From assembly GCA_964399875.1 (NCBI GenBank), contig CAYNRQ010000002.1, positions 1-40,376 on the forward strand: a DNA stretch of 40,376 nt. Direction: 5' to 3'. The stretch comes from CAYNRQ01 sp964399875 (GTDB lineage Archaea; Aenigmatarchaeota; Aenigmatarchaeia; QMZP01). Shown here one piece after another: positions 5,247-15,000 of this stretch. Below the pieces are notes generated by a model. It saw nothing but the letters and a program-made list of their open reading frames with translations. It ran no database searches and was not told the origin of the DNA. The number at the start of each line of letters is the position of its first letter. Position 1 is the first letter of the stretch. The position numbers and the translations under genes are program-made.

Positions 5247-8036
5247 ATGGGTTATGAGCTGCTGACAGGGGGTTTGATAAAATACGCTGCTGTATTTTTT
5301 ATAGGGCTTGGCCTTTTTGCTTTTATTCTCCACATAACAGGCGGTTTAAGCTACCTTTATGACAAGTTCTGTTTAAGTAACCCTCAATGGTGCGGGCTTG
5401 AAGAAGAAGAGAGCCCCTATACAGAGATAAGCAGACAGAGTGCGACTACTGTTAGCGAGGCAATGAGTGAGGTGATGGAAGGTCCGCCCATAGAAGAGGC
5501 CGATGCAGACAATGTATGCAAACAAAGGGGATATGAATTCTGCAAACCATCAGAAGGCATGTACTGCCCTGATAAGAGCATCATGGAGGAATACAAAACA
5601 GGCAACACAGTAAAGTTTGTTTGCTGCGCACCGGGTGATTGTGCACCCAGGCCTGGGTTTAATGGCGTGACAGGTTCTGTTATAGCATTTGCAGATAATG
5701 ATTTAGGCGATTCACTGTTGGGGTCATTGCCAGAGGCAATGGAGCACACATTCAAGGACACGACATATACAACAGAGGAACACGGCGGCAAATACCTTGA
5801 GATCATGTATGAAGAGGACTATCCATGGATAGGTTATAAATCCGACAATCTGTGGTTCTGGTTTAACGGGCATGAATGGCAATTCAAGAGTTATGACCTT
5901 GCCCGAAGAACAGGTGATGATAAATATGAGGATTATCAGCCGTTGGAATCATTGCCAGATGACATATTTGGCAAACTGGACAATGCACCAAAGGACATAA
6001 TCACGGCGCTGAAAAAACCAGAAAACAAAAACAGCTACAGAAACGGGATAAGGGTTATAGCCTCTGTTTTGGACAACGGGGCAAAATACGAAAACGATGA
6101 CTGGATCAGAATATGGATAGATGGGAAGGATAATATTAAGGTTGAACATGATGACCCTATATACTGCCTGAATGATATTGCAGGGGATTACAACAATCTG
6201 GATTATATACAATACGATGAAGACGATCCCCTGGGTGTAGCTGATGTTTATTATGTTTTTCAGGATGGAAAATGGAAGTGGAAGGACAGCAGGGACGGGG
6301 ATGCAAAAGAGTTAGCTTATTACAGGGGATACAGGCGTTCGCACGGCAATGACCCGGCCTTTGATTACCTTGCTGAGCGTCTTCTCAAGGCAAACAGCAA
6401 GAAAAATCCAGAATACAGATACAAGAAAGGCCTTGATTTCTTTGAGGATGCTGTGAACTATTTTGATGATGATCACCTATGGATTCATTTCAAAAACGAG
6501 GTTGAGTTGTTTGGAGAACAGACAAATGTCTATCCTGGGGATGGTGCAAAGCACAAGAAGACATACTGCCTGGAAAAGCTGGCTGATTATTATCCCCCAT
6601 ATTCAAATGCCAAGGTCAGGAACTTCCAGCTGCCCCAAGTTGTTACTAATGCCGAGGACTGGGTGATTTTTAATGGGGACCCAAAGTATCTGTTTTACTG
6701 GCAGAACTTTCCAATGGAGCAGGACACATGGACATTCAAGGGAGACTGGAAACTGGCTGCAGGGCTTATTATATTAACATCCATACCTCCTATAAAGGCC
6801 TTAAAGCATGTTAAGGCCGGTGCAAAGTTCATACCGAAGCTCACCTCAAGAATCGCATCAGAAGCAGCAGAAAGGGCATTATTAAAAGAGGTAGCAGAAG
6901 AGGCTGTTGAATCATGGGTGAAGCGGGGTTTACCGAGGAAAACGGCCCAGGAAGTGGTGGAGAATTCAATATTGAAAAGCCCTAGTCTAACAAAAGGACT
7001 GTATATGTATATCAAGAAGGTGGTTATTGGTGAGAAATTGCATAAAAGGATACTTGAAAGATTGATCAAGAAGGGCGCATCAAGATTTATTGTAAAGGGT
7101 ATGATTGTCAGTGGTAGCGTGTATGCATTAAGGTTAGCAGAGAGCATGACAGAGGTCAGGGTCAGCGACAGGAACGGGAATGCAATAGTCACAGCAATGG
7201 CAAAGGAATACGATCCCATAAGCAGGACAGAGATGTCTGATGACGGAAAGGGCAGACCTGTTCTAATTATATGGGACCCTGGTCCTCTGGGTGGCGTTAT
7301 GAGCGTTGAAAGAAGGACAGATATGCACCTTGTCTCACCTTGTTATATTAATACAATGAATGTGAAAAGACTTATTATTGAATGTTACACCTACAGCTAT
7401 AATTCAGAAACCAAGATAACAACCTGCAAAGCAAAAGACAATAAAACAAAACTAGGTATAAGCTGGAACCTGAAAGATACAGAACCAAGCTGCTTGCTTG
7501 ATATGAGCACTGTTTCAGGCTATTACCAGAACTATGACTGGGGGCCTGAAAGGAATATGAGGGATATTGAGGTCATAAGCAAAACACCTGTGAATGATGT
7601 CATAAGTCGCATATACAGAGAAAGGAAATATGAGGTAGAGCAGCTGGATGAAAATGATGATGATATAACAGACCGTTTAAAGATAAGCTTTCCAACAGGC
7701 GTTAAAACCCTTGTTGACTCTGATTATGACGGATACTTTGAGACCTATGCAGCAGAGAAGTGCAAGATAGACGGAATAGCAATAACAGATATAAAAAAGA
7801 ACAATGATATAGACGGTCATAACTACTGCTTTGATGAGAGGGGCGGATGGATAAAATTCCTAGAAGGGACCGGTATATTTGTTGCTATAGGCGGCTTTAT
7901 AGTATCTGGGTTTGTCTCCGGAGGCAGCACATGGGTTGCAGGAGCTATTATGGTAGCATCCTCACTCATTGGTGGAGCAATGGAATTAGAAGCCCTGCAT
8001 GAGGAATGGGAAGGCCACTGGCCTGGGCCAGACTGA
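5247..8036 (+). CDS. Large membrane-anchored protein of unknown function (929 aa)
   Basis: One hydrophobic helix near residues 13-31 follows a short N-terminus. Then comes a long soluble part. Residues about 180-480 are rich in Trp, Tyr and Asp, with repeated patterns such as LWFWFNGHEWQF, DDWIRIWIDG and DDDHLWIHF that suggest related beta-rich units. Residues about 500-640 are helical and amphipathic (EAAERALLKEVAEEAVESW). Several Cys occur in the N-terminal third and at about 690-730. At the C-terminus two Gly-rich hydrophobic segments (about 870-915) form a hairpin. An Asp-rich stretch (DSDYDGYFE) could bind calcium. I do not recognise a family. The next gene, convergent, is also a membrane protein. 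Confidence 0.85.
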   Translation: MGYELLTGGLIKYAAVFFIGLGLFAFILHITGGLSYLYDKFCLSNPQWCGLEEEESPYTEISRQSATTVSEAMSEVMEGPPIEEADADNVCKQRGYEFCKPSEGMYCPDKSIMEEYKTGNTVKFVCCAPGDCAPRPGFNGVTGSVIAFADNDLGDSLLGSLPEAMEHTFKDTTYTTEEHGGKYLEIMYEEDYPWIGYKSDNLWFWFNGHEWQFKSYDLARRTGDDKYEDYQPLESLPDDIFGKLDNAPKDIITALKKPENKNSYRNGIRVIASVLDNGAKYENDDWIRIWIDGKDNIKVEHDDPIYCLNDIAGDYNNLDYIQYDEDDPLGVADVYYVFQDGKWKWKDSRDGDAKELAYYRGYRRSHGNDPAFDYLAERLLKANSKKNPEYRYKKGLDFFEDAVNYFDDDHLWIHFKNEVELFGEQTNVYPGDGAKHKKTYCLEKLADYYPPYSNAKVRNFQLPQVVTNAEDWVIFNGDPKYLFYWQNFPMEQDTWTFKGDWKLAAGLIILTSIPPIKALKHVKAGAKFIPKLTSRIASEAAERALLKEVAEEAVESWVKRGLPRKTAQEVVENSILKSPSLTKGLYMYIKKVVIGEKLHKRILERLIKKGASRFIVKGMIVSGSVYALRLAESMTEVRVSDRNGNAIVTAMAKEYDPISRTEMSDDGKGRPVLIIWDPGPLGGVMSVERRTDMHLVSPCYINTMNVKRLIIECYTYSYNSETKITTCKAKDNKTKLGISWNLKDTEPSCLLDMSTVSGYYQNYDWGPERNMRDIEVISKTPVNDVISRIYRERKYEVEQLDENDDDITDRLKISFPTGVKTLVDSDYDGYFETYAAEKCKIDGIAITDIKKNNDIDGHNYCFDERGGWIKFLEGTGIFVAIGGFIVSGFVSGGSTWVAGAIMVASSLIGGAMELEALHEEWEGHWPGPD

Positions 8037-8049
8037 AGCCGGTTGATTA

Positions 8050-8601
8050 TTAAAGGCCGTATTTCTCTCTCATCCTTGTTTTTACTTTCCCGAGAACTTC
8101 TCCAAACCTTGATTTGTATGAATGCAGATCCTTTGTTCTGCTTCCAATGTGCTCTTTTTTTATGTCACCTGCAAGGTTTTCTATTTTTCCATAAATAAAA
8201 GAACCACCCAGAAAACCTAAAAGAGTGCCCGCTCCTTTTGAGAATAGGTTTGTAAAACCATCCACTGTCTCTGTGTAGTAGCCTTCATGCCCGGGATTCG
8301 CATAATTTAAAATAAGGTTAGAAACAAACCCTGAGACAGCCCTTATAACTCCAACATCAGAAATATATAAATAACCTATAACACCCAATCCCCCCATGAC
8401 TGCCAAACCACCTATAACCACCGGACAATCATATCTTATTGATATATGATCGCTTATTTCTGTTATCTTATTGTTTATATCCTCTATAAGAAGTTCACTC
8501 TTGTCCTTTATTGCTCTAAGATCATCAATATCTTCTGCAGAATTCAGCTCATTCTGCAGATTATTCAGTAACCTCACATAGTCCCTTTTCACTTCTGCCA
8601 T
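8050..8601 (-). CDS. Coiled-coil membrane protein of unknown function (183 aa)
   Basis: Residues 1-50 form a charged heptad-like helix (LLNNLQNELNSAEDIDDLRA). A Gly-rich hydrophobic region at about 59-85 (GGLAVMGGLGVIGYLY) and weaker hydrophobic segments at about 90-100 and 118-135 follow. The C-terminus is basic and amphipathic. No family is recognised. It is convergent with the 929-aa membrane protein gene (13 bases between the stops) and lies downstream of topA on the same strand, with about 80 bases between them. Confidence 0.7.
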   Translation of the reverse strand: MAEVKRDYVRLLNNLQNELNSAEDIDDLRAIKDKSELLIEDINNKITEISDHISIRYDCPVVIGGLAVMGGLGVIGYLYISDVGVIRAVSGFVSNLILNYANPGHEGYYTETVDGFTNLFSKGAGTLLGFLGGSFIYGKIENLAGDIKKEHIGSRTKDLHSYKSRFGEVLGKVKTRMREKYGL

Positions 8602-8683
8602 CTATGAAACCTCCTGTTGCACAAAATATAATGACGAGGTGAATGTTATCATATTTAAAAAATAAACAAAAAAACTTAAAAAG

Positions 8684-10735
8684 CTATTTTTTCGCTTTTT
8701 TCTTTTTGATTGCAAATCCGCACTTTACACAGAGCCTCCAGGGCCTTTTGCCTTTTGTCTTGACAGAAACAAGAAATAAGCCGCAGTTCTGGCACTTCTG
8801 GCCCAGAACAGTGATATAACCATGCTGAGGTAAAGGATAGGAATTGTTGCACTTTGGATAATTCTTGCATCCAACAAATCTTTTTCCTGTTTTCTTTGAA
8901 TGTATTATACTGAGCTCACCGCCACATTCGCACCTGCCTATGTTATGCATCTTCTCTTCATATTTTTTAACTCCCTCCAGTATTTCATTACCTATCCATT
9001 TTTCATTCTTCTTGAAGTTTTCAAGGATTTTTTCTATTTCCTTTTCTGCCTTTTTTATTATGTCCTCTCTTTTCTTTTTACCCTGCTGTATAGCCTCCAT
9101 TTCCTGTTCAAACTCCCTTGTCAAATCAACCGATATTATCTCAGGGCAGTATTTTTCAAGGGCAATTATAACTGATTCACCAAGCTCAGTGACATTAATA
9201 GATCTGTCATTTATGTATCCCCTGTCGTACAGTGTCTGAAGTATATGGGACCTTGTGGCCTTTGTTCCCAGATTCAATTCCTCCATTTTCTTTAATATAC
9301 TTGCTTGTGTAAATCTGTTTGGGGGCTCTGTTTCCTTTTCCAGCATGTCCAGTTTTTTGACATCAACCTTTTCACCTTTCTTCAGCTCAGGCAGAATAAT
9401 CTCCTTGAACCTGGAATATGGTCTGTAGAATTCTATCCAGTTTGGCGCTATTGTTCTCGCACCGTGCGCAATGAATTTCTCATTCTCTATGCTTATAATA
9501 ATCCTCATCAATTCCCTTAGGGCAGGATCAGCAAAAACAGAGAAGAATCTTTTAACTATTAAATCATACACCTTTTTCTGATAGGAGTTTAGTTTTTTGG
9601 GTGTATTGCCTGTAGGAAATATTGCAGGGTGTGCGGGGTCTGTTTTCTTGCCTTCATTGGGTTTTAATATTCTCTTGGAAAGAAGCCTGGAACATAATTC
9701 AGAGTAACCCTTTTGTTTTGATAGTTTTTCCAGTATATTCCTGTAGCCTATCTTGTAAGGAAGCTTCTGGCTTGATGTTCTCGGATAGGATATCAATGCC
9801 ATCTCATAAAGGTTTTGTGCTATGTCCAGGGTCATTTTGGGTGAATATCCGAAATGGTTATAACTTTCCCTTTGAAGGCTTGTTAAATCAAATGGAAAAG
9901 GTGGATATTGCTTTTGCTGCTTTTTTTCAATCTCTGATATTGCACCGTCTTTACCCTTGCATTTTTTATAAATATTATCTGCTTCATCCCTTTCCCAGAA
10001 CTTGTCTTTAACATGCAGGGCTGTTATCTTCTTGGAGTCTATCACACCTTCAAGCTGTATCTGCCAGAACGGTTTTGGAATGAATTTCTTTATCTCTCTC
10101 TGCCTGTCTTCCAGTATCTTTAATGTAGGACCCTGAACCCTGCCTGTAGACAGGGTCCAGTAGCCACCCACACGTTCCAAAGCCAGTGTCAGTGCCCTTG
10201 TTAAATTAATTCCAAAATACCAGTCAAGCTGATGCCTTGTTAAGCCAGCTTCTATCTGCGGGAAATCCAGGTGTGGAGAAGCATGCTCAAAAGCGTAAAT
10301 AAGATCAGGAGTAGTCAGGGTGGAGAATTTCATCCTTTTCCCGTCCTTGGTATTGAATATAAACCTGAATATATTGAAGGCTATAGTGGAACCCTCTATA
10401 TCATAATCGCAGGCTGCTACAAACTCATCTGCACCCCTGGCCAGCGTCTCTATGTTATTATAGTATTTCTTTGCCCATTGATTGTTTTTTTCCGTAAATG
10501 TGGGTTTCCATTCCACAGAGAAAACAGGATATGTCCACTTCATGTTGGGCCCTTTCTGATTCAAAACAAAGAGGTGACCGACAGCAGGAACCACAACAAT
10601 ATCCTTCCCCTTTCTTTTTATTTTATAATAAGGAGCCTTATTTTTACTAAATTTTTTAACACCGTCCTCTGCCAACGCAGAAGCTATCCTGTTTGCAGCC
10701 GAAGGCTTTTCTGTCAGTATTAGTGTGTAACCCAT
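8684..10735 (-). CDS. topA: DNA topoisomerase I (type IA)
   Basis: Type IA topoisomerases relax negative supercoils by passing strands through a transient 5'-phosphotyrosine break. The N-terminal Toprim domain starts TLILTEKPSAANRIA and carries the acidic metal triad D110-Y-D112-I-E114. The core contains WYFGINLTRALT and LSTGRVQGPTLKIL, and the active-site region ISYPRTSSQ places the nucleophile at about Tyr317. Two Cys4-type zinc modules lie at the C-terminus (CECGG...GCKNYPKC and CQNCG...CVKCG). The 683-aa length is normal for archaeal topoisomerase I, and there is no helicase domain, so it is not reverse gyrase. A TATA-like AGTATAAACA lies about 20 nt before the ATG. Confidence 0.95.
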   Translation of the reverse strand: MGYTLILTEKPSAANRIASALAEDGVKKFSKNKAPYYKIKRKGKDIVVVPAVGHLFVLNQKGPNMKWTYPVFSVEWKPTFTEKNNQWAKKYYNNIETLARGADEFVAACDYDIEGSTIAFNIFRFIFNTKDGKRMKFSTLTTPDLIYAFEHASPHLDFPQIEAGLTRHQLDWYFGINLTRALTLALERVGGYWTLSTGRVQGPTLKILEDRQREIKKFIPKPFWQIQLEGVIDSKKITALHVKDKFWERDEADNIYKKCKGKDGAISEIEKKQQKQYPPFPFDLTSLQRESYNHFGYSPKMTLDIAQNLYEMALISYPRTSSQKLPYKIGYRNILEKLSKQKGYSELCSRLLSKRILKPNEGKKTDPAHPAIFPTGNTPKKLNSYQKKVYDLIVKRFFSVFADPALRELMRIIISIENEKFIAHGARTIAPNWIEFYRPYSRFKEIILPELKKGEKVDVKKLDMLEKETEPPNRFTQASILKKMEELNLGTKATRSHILQTLYDRGYINDRSINVTELGESVIIALEKYCPEIISVDLTREFEQEMEAIQQGKKKREDIIKKAEKEIEKILENFKKNEKWIGNEILEGVKKYEEKMHNIGRCECGGELSIIHSKKTGKRFVGCKNYPKCNNSYPLPQHGYITVLGQKCQNCGLFLVSVKTKGKRPWRLCVKCGFAIKKKKAKK

Positions 10736-10803
10736 TGTAAACCTTGATTTTGTTTATACTTAATAATAAGAAAGGAATTACATTTATAAGGTTTTGCAAA
10801 TTG

Positions 10804-10919
10804 TTAAGTAAAGTTTCCAACGTTACACTTGTATAGTTCAGCAGGAATGTCATTTATCCCCCCATGGAACCGCTCACAATTGAACCAATTCCTGAACTCC
10901 TTAATCCTTCCCTTTAAGG
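10804..10919 (-). pseudogene. C-terminal remnant of a DDE (rve-type) transposase
   Basis: The minus strand reads GRIKEFRNWFNCERFHGG and then INDIPAELYKCN before a TAA. This matches the C-terminal pattern of IS3/IS481-type integrase-core transposases (F-x-x-W-[YF]-N-x-x-R-x-H ... P-A-E-x-Y). Only about 37 residues remain; the catalytic DDE core is gone. The matching frame merges upstream with the reverse of the neighbouring Cys-rich fragment, so the breakpoint is near 10918. I infer an insertion followed by deletion. Confidence 0.6.
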
Positions 10920-11060
10920 GAAGGTTTTGAAGAATGTGACGGTAGTGATGATGCTGAATGTCCGGGCAAGTGCCAGTCAAACTGCACTTGCATTGAAGAA
11001 AGAAGCTCTGATCTGCCGGAGTTCCCTGAAATTGCAAAAGAGCCGCCTGCATTTCCGTAA
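10917..11060 (+). pseudogene. C-terminal fragment of a Cys-rich secreted protein
   Basis: The plus strand from 10917 to TAA at 11058 encodes EGFEECDGSDDAECPGKCQS and then NCTCIEERSS. This is the Cys-rich repeat (G-E-E-C-D-G-x-D-D-x-x-C-P-G-x-C) found in many archaeal surface proteins. No start codon lies in frame, and the frame closes at 10902. The sequence joins the transposase remnant at its 5' side, so it is probably the tail of a gene whose front was lost. A related Cys-rich block occurs in the next two genes. Confidence 0.6.
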
Positions 11061-11096
11061 CGATATCATAACATCTTGATGCAACGATTTGCCTTT

Positions 11097-12068
11097 TCAG
11101 GAATACTTATTTTCCAGTTCTTTCCATGCTCTTTCAGCATCAGAAGATTTGCCCCCTCTTTTGTAGGTGAACAAAACAGCGAGCACTGCCATCACCATGA
11201 CAACTATTACAACAATTACCTCAACCGGCACTTTGCAGTCAGAGTCGTCACCATAGGGGCAGTCAGGGTCGCATTTATCGTCTGCAACCTTGTCGCAAAT
11301 CCCGTCGGCTGAACCGGAAGGGCAGTCCTGCGGGCAGTTCTGATGATTTTCCATATTCGCGCAAACGCCGTTCCCATTGCAGTGTATATATCCGGGTATG
11401 CTGACATCTTTTTCCAAAACAGCGAACTGCAATTTCTTGGTTATGGTTTTGTAACCGGATTTCGCTGCCGCAACCAGCAATTCGTACGTGCCGATTTTGG
11501 AAGTTTTTATTGAACTAGGAATAGATATATCCATTTCTGAACCATCTGGAAAACTTATTCTTGAGGCAACCTCGGGGTTATCGAGATTGGAGAGAAACCT
11601 GATAAAAACCTCCTCATTCTTGACAAAAGTCTTTGATTTTTCTTTACATTCTCTGTCTTTGCAGAATTGGACGGAGAATTCAAATCTTGGCTCTATAAAT
11701 ATACCAAAATTCCTTTCCTCAGTTTGCTCTATTGGCTTCAGTATTGACACAACGGCCTTGCATGTTTGGGGCTCTATGTCCTTGGTAACGAAGTAATAAT
11801 GATACTCATCGTGAAGGGGGATACCGATCTTGATTTGGGCTTCTTTTATTTCGTGTTCCTGAAAAGGGGCGGAAGGGCATTCTATACCGGCAGAATAGGT
11901 GATTAACATGTTCTCATCGGACAAAATAGTATAGTTAAATGATGCTCTGTCAACGAGCGGGTGTGGAGGTGTATCAATATCTATTAAGATCATGGCCTGC
12001 GACTGGGCCGAAAAGATCGCAATGAAAAAGGCCAAAGTGACCAAAACCACTAAAATATTTATTTTCAT
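11097..12068 (-). CDS. Cell-surface type I membrane protein with Cys-rich stalk
   Basis: The 323-aa product has a signal peptide (about residues 1-25, ending AQSQA) and a beta-rich extracellular region (about 26-220). A compact Cys-rich block follows at 229-278 (CNGNGVCANMENHQNCPQDC, then DGICD...CDPDC...DSDC), then a single helix at about 281-302 and a short basic cytoplasmic tail starting YKRGG. Blocks like this precede the C-terminal helix in many uncultivated archaeal surface proteins, and their Asp/Cys content suggests metal binding or disulfide bonding. The ATG overlaps the stop of the giant upstream gene (ATGA), so the two are co-translated and probably work together at the cell surface. 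It has no PGF-type archaeosortase signal. Confidence 0.85.
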   Translation of the reverse strand: MKINILVVLVTLAFFIAIFSAQSQAMILIDIDTPPHPLVDRASFNYTILSDENMLITYSAGIECPSAPFQEHEIKEAQIKIGIPLHDEYHYYFVTKDIEPQTCKAVVSILKPIEQTEERNFGIFIEPRFEFSVQFCKDRECKEKSKTFVKNEEVFIRFLSNLDNPEVASRISFPDGSEMDISIPSSIKTSKIGTYELLVAAAKSGYKTITKKLQFAVLEKDVSIPGYIHCNGNGVCANMENHQNCPQDCPSGSADGICDKVADDKCDPDCPYGDDSDCKVPVEVIVVIVVMVMAVLAVLFTYKRGGKSSDAERAWKELENKYS

Positions 12069-15000
12069 AACACATCCTCCAAAGGCATGCTTAATGAATA
12101 CGGTGGATTTATTTCAAGCGTTGGGTCTCCAAGCAACATAGTCGTAAGATGGTAATCATAGACGGGGTTGGAATGAAAAAAATTCTTTAGGGCAAGGCCT
12201 GTTGACAACTTATTATAATACAACCCATTCAAAACCCCGACAACTTTCCAGTCTATTGTTAAAGATGGCCAAACATTGCCGTAATATGCTATGGCACCCT
12301 TTCTTAAAGCAGAATTGCAGAAAGAATCCTTGTCATAGCTTGCACATGTCGAGCACGCCTTGCTGAACATCACGGAACTCTTTAAAAGGGGCATCTCACT
12401 GCTCGTTATTCCCGCATAGTTCGTGCCACCGTGGTCAATCCAAACAACCAGATGCTGATCGGCCCAGTCTGATGAATCATATCCTTCAGCACAAATATAA
12501 TCATCACTCCAGTAGTCGTCGGCAACATACAGCCCGCAGGTTGAATCAAAACCGGCCTCCTTGAACCTTTTCGCAAACTCATTTGCAACATCGAGCGGCC
12601 TTTTTTCTTGTTTGTCCCAGCTGAGTCCGCCTGCAACGAATTTCGTGCCTGTCGACTTCTCAAGATTGTCATAAAACAGGACCCTTGCAATATAGCTTGA
12701 AACGTCTGAGATTGTCATTCCCTGGATTCTGCCGACACCAACGTCAGGATGCTTATCTGAGTTAAAGTCCGCATACTCCGTTGTATCTATGGCGTGTCCG
12801 ATATTTGTTTTATAAGGAATTGCCAAAGGGGACGCCATCACTGTCAGATATGTGGGATAAATTTTCAACGAATTTATTTTGCTTTTCAACGAATTGTCAA
12901 ATTCTACATAATTGTCACCACCGGCAGAAATAATAATTTCATGCTTTGCGCTGGCCAGAAATGGCGCAGCCAAAGATGTTTTGCCGTAAAGGTCGTAAAT
13001 GGGGTCTGGAATTTTGTCAGGAGTAAAGCCGCCTTCTTGCCTATAAAAAATATCCAAATCGGCGGGGTTAACAAAAATTATTTTATCCAGCTCGATGCTC
13101 GCGAGATACTTTTTTTCAATATCAGATTTTTCGCAAAACAATGCATTTTCCGGGCAATCGACATCTCCTACCAAAATAACATACTTAGAATCGAAGACGC
13201 AGGGATCGTTGCCGCAATCTTCAGAATCATCAAGGACAGATCCTTGCACAACCAAAGGAGAATTGTGCAATGAGGCATATGTTGCAGCCATCAGGGCCTT
13301 TTCATAATCATCTTCAACATAAACAATTTTCCCCTTTTCATTCCAGTAGGAGAAATAATCCGATGGGGTAATTTGCTGAACTTGGTGTGCTTGCAGTCCT
13401 GCTCCTACGCTATTTTCCGGATAACTTGCAACCAAATTCAAAATATTCTGGGGAGCCCTGCCAACAATGGTCAGTCTGCTTGGCGGTAATTGTTGCATGA
13501 AATATATTATAGAATCAACATCGTACCCGGTTGCCTCTTGGGGGGTGTATTCCACCATGAAGGTAAAATCGGTATCTTTTCCAATACTCGATTCTCCAGC
13601 AGAATACTCACCTGAATTGGTGATTGTCAACAAAGTTAAATCTTCTTCGGGATAGGCGGGATTTGACATATCAATTATGTTGATAAAGATTTTGTATTTT
13701 TCTCCTATCCTTAAATTTGCAGACACAGGAATATCCACCTCATATGATTCATAATCAATTTTAATGATATCGGATCTGAAGATAAGATTATCGGAAGAGT
13801 CTCTAATTTCAACGTAAAATTTGGTCTCGTAATTGGGAAGCATATACAGCCTCAGATTTGCGATTTTATTTTCTTTTGCAACAAATTCCTGCCAATATGT
13901 TCCCAGATCCAGCATATAGTAGTTTTCGTCATTGTAATTTGACGGCTCGTTGCCGTCAAAGAAATTGTTTTCTTCATGGTAAATCAAAGACGGATAAACG
14001 CAAACACCCTCCGGAGTCCCGTAACCTTTCCGGCAATCTTCCTTGCCTGTCCAGACAGTCAGGGGAACCAGAGACATGATGTCTTTCCAGTTTTTTTCTG
14101 AGATTAAAAAGACTTCTCTTTCCGTATACTTTGACATGTCTTTTGAATTCCTGATGTTGCTACATGATACTCCAAAATCGGTAAACTCTGCCCCCGCACC
14201 AACATATTTCTTTGCATACTTTGTTCCAATTAATGAAATGCCTTTACTTTCCCACCCGGAAATGTAAATATCATATGCGGAATTGTCAAAAACTTCCCCG
14301 CACAACAACAAGGTGTTGCCAGCATTGTTCAACACAATACCATTGCTATAATGAGAAATCCTATTATTCGATATTTTATTGAATTGACAGTCGTTAATAA
14401 CCAGTCCGTCTCCTTTGTATTTGCCATCCATTTTTATCACATTGTTCTCGATGACATTATTGTCATTTTTCAGGAAAATCCCCTTGACATTTCCATGGAG
14501 ATGGTTATTGATGACTCTGTTATATTCACCATCGATTTCAATGCCTATATAGCTGTTGTCAATTCTATTGTTATCTATGATATTGCCATTGCTCATCAAT
14601 TTTATTCCCACTCCCTTATCAAATTCGAGATTGGGGGGCTCATATGAGGAAGCTCTTAGGTTGCAATTTTTGATTGTTGTAGAGTCTTTATTGGAAAATA
14701 TCAATGGAGCAAGCATCGAGTCGTCTGTTATTGAATGGCCTTTGCAGTCCACCGTTATCCCTTCCGCACGGATTCTCAAGCAATATGGAGATACCTCTCC
14801 CGGACCCAAATCCTTTTCAAGATAATATGTAGTGCCTTCCCTGTCCAAAACCATGCACCCCAGAATTACATTGGGGGGTGTGCATTCACCAAAATTGCAC
14901 TGTTTTGTTTTTTCTTTGTTACAATATGAACCATCACCGCAAAATGGATCCTGGCAATCTGCATAGCCGTTTCCATCCTCATCGCCAGCGACAATGCAGT

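Noticed and set aside
8865..9239. Open frames on the plus strand opposite topA
   Set aside because: They mirror the well-supported topA coding frame and have hydrophobic, low-complexity products.
11097..11260. PGF-CTERM-type archaeosortase signal at the end of the one-TM surface protein
   Set aside because: There is a C-terminal helix and basic tail, but no PGF or related tripeptide before the helix, and the tail is longer than in known substrates.
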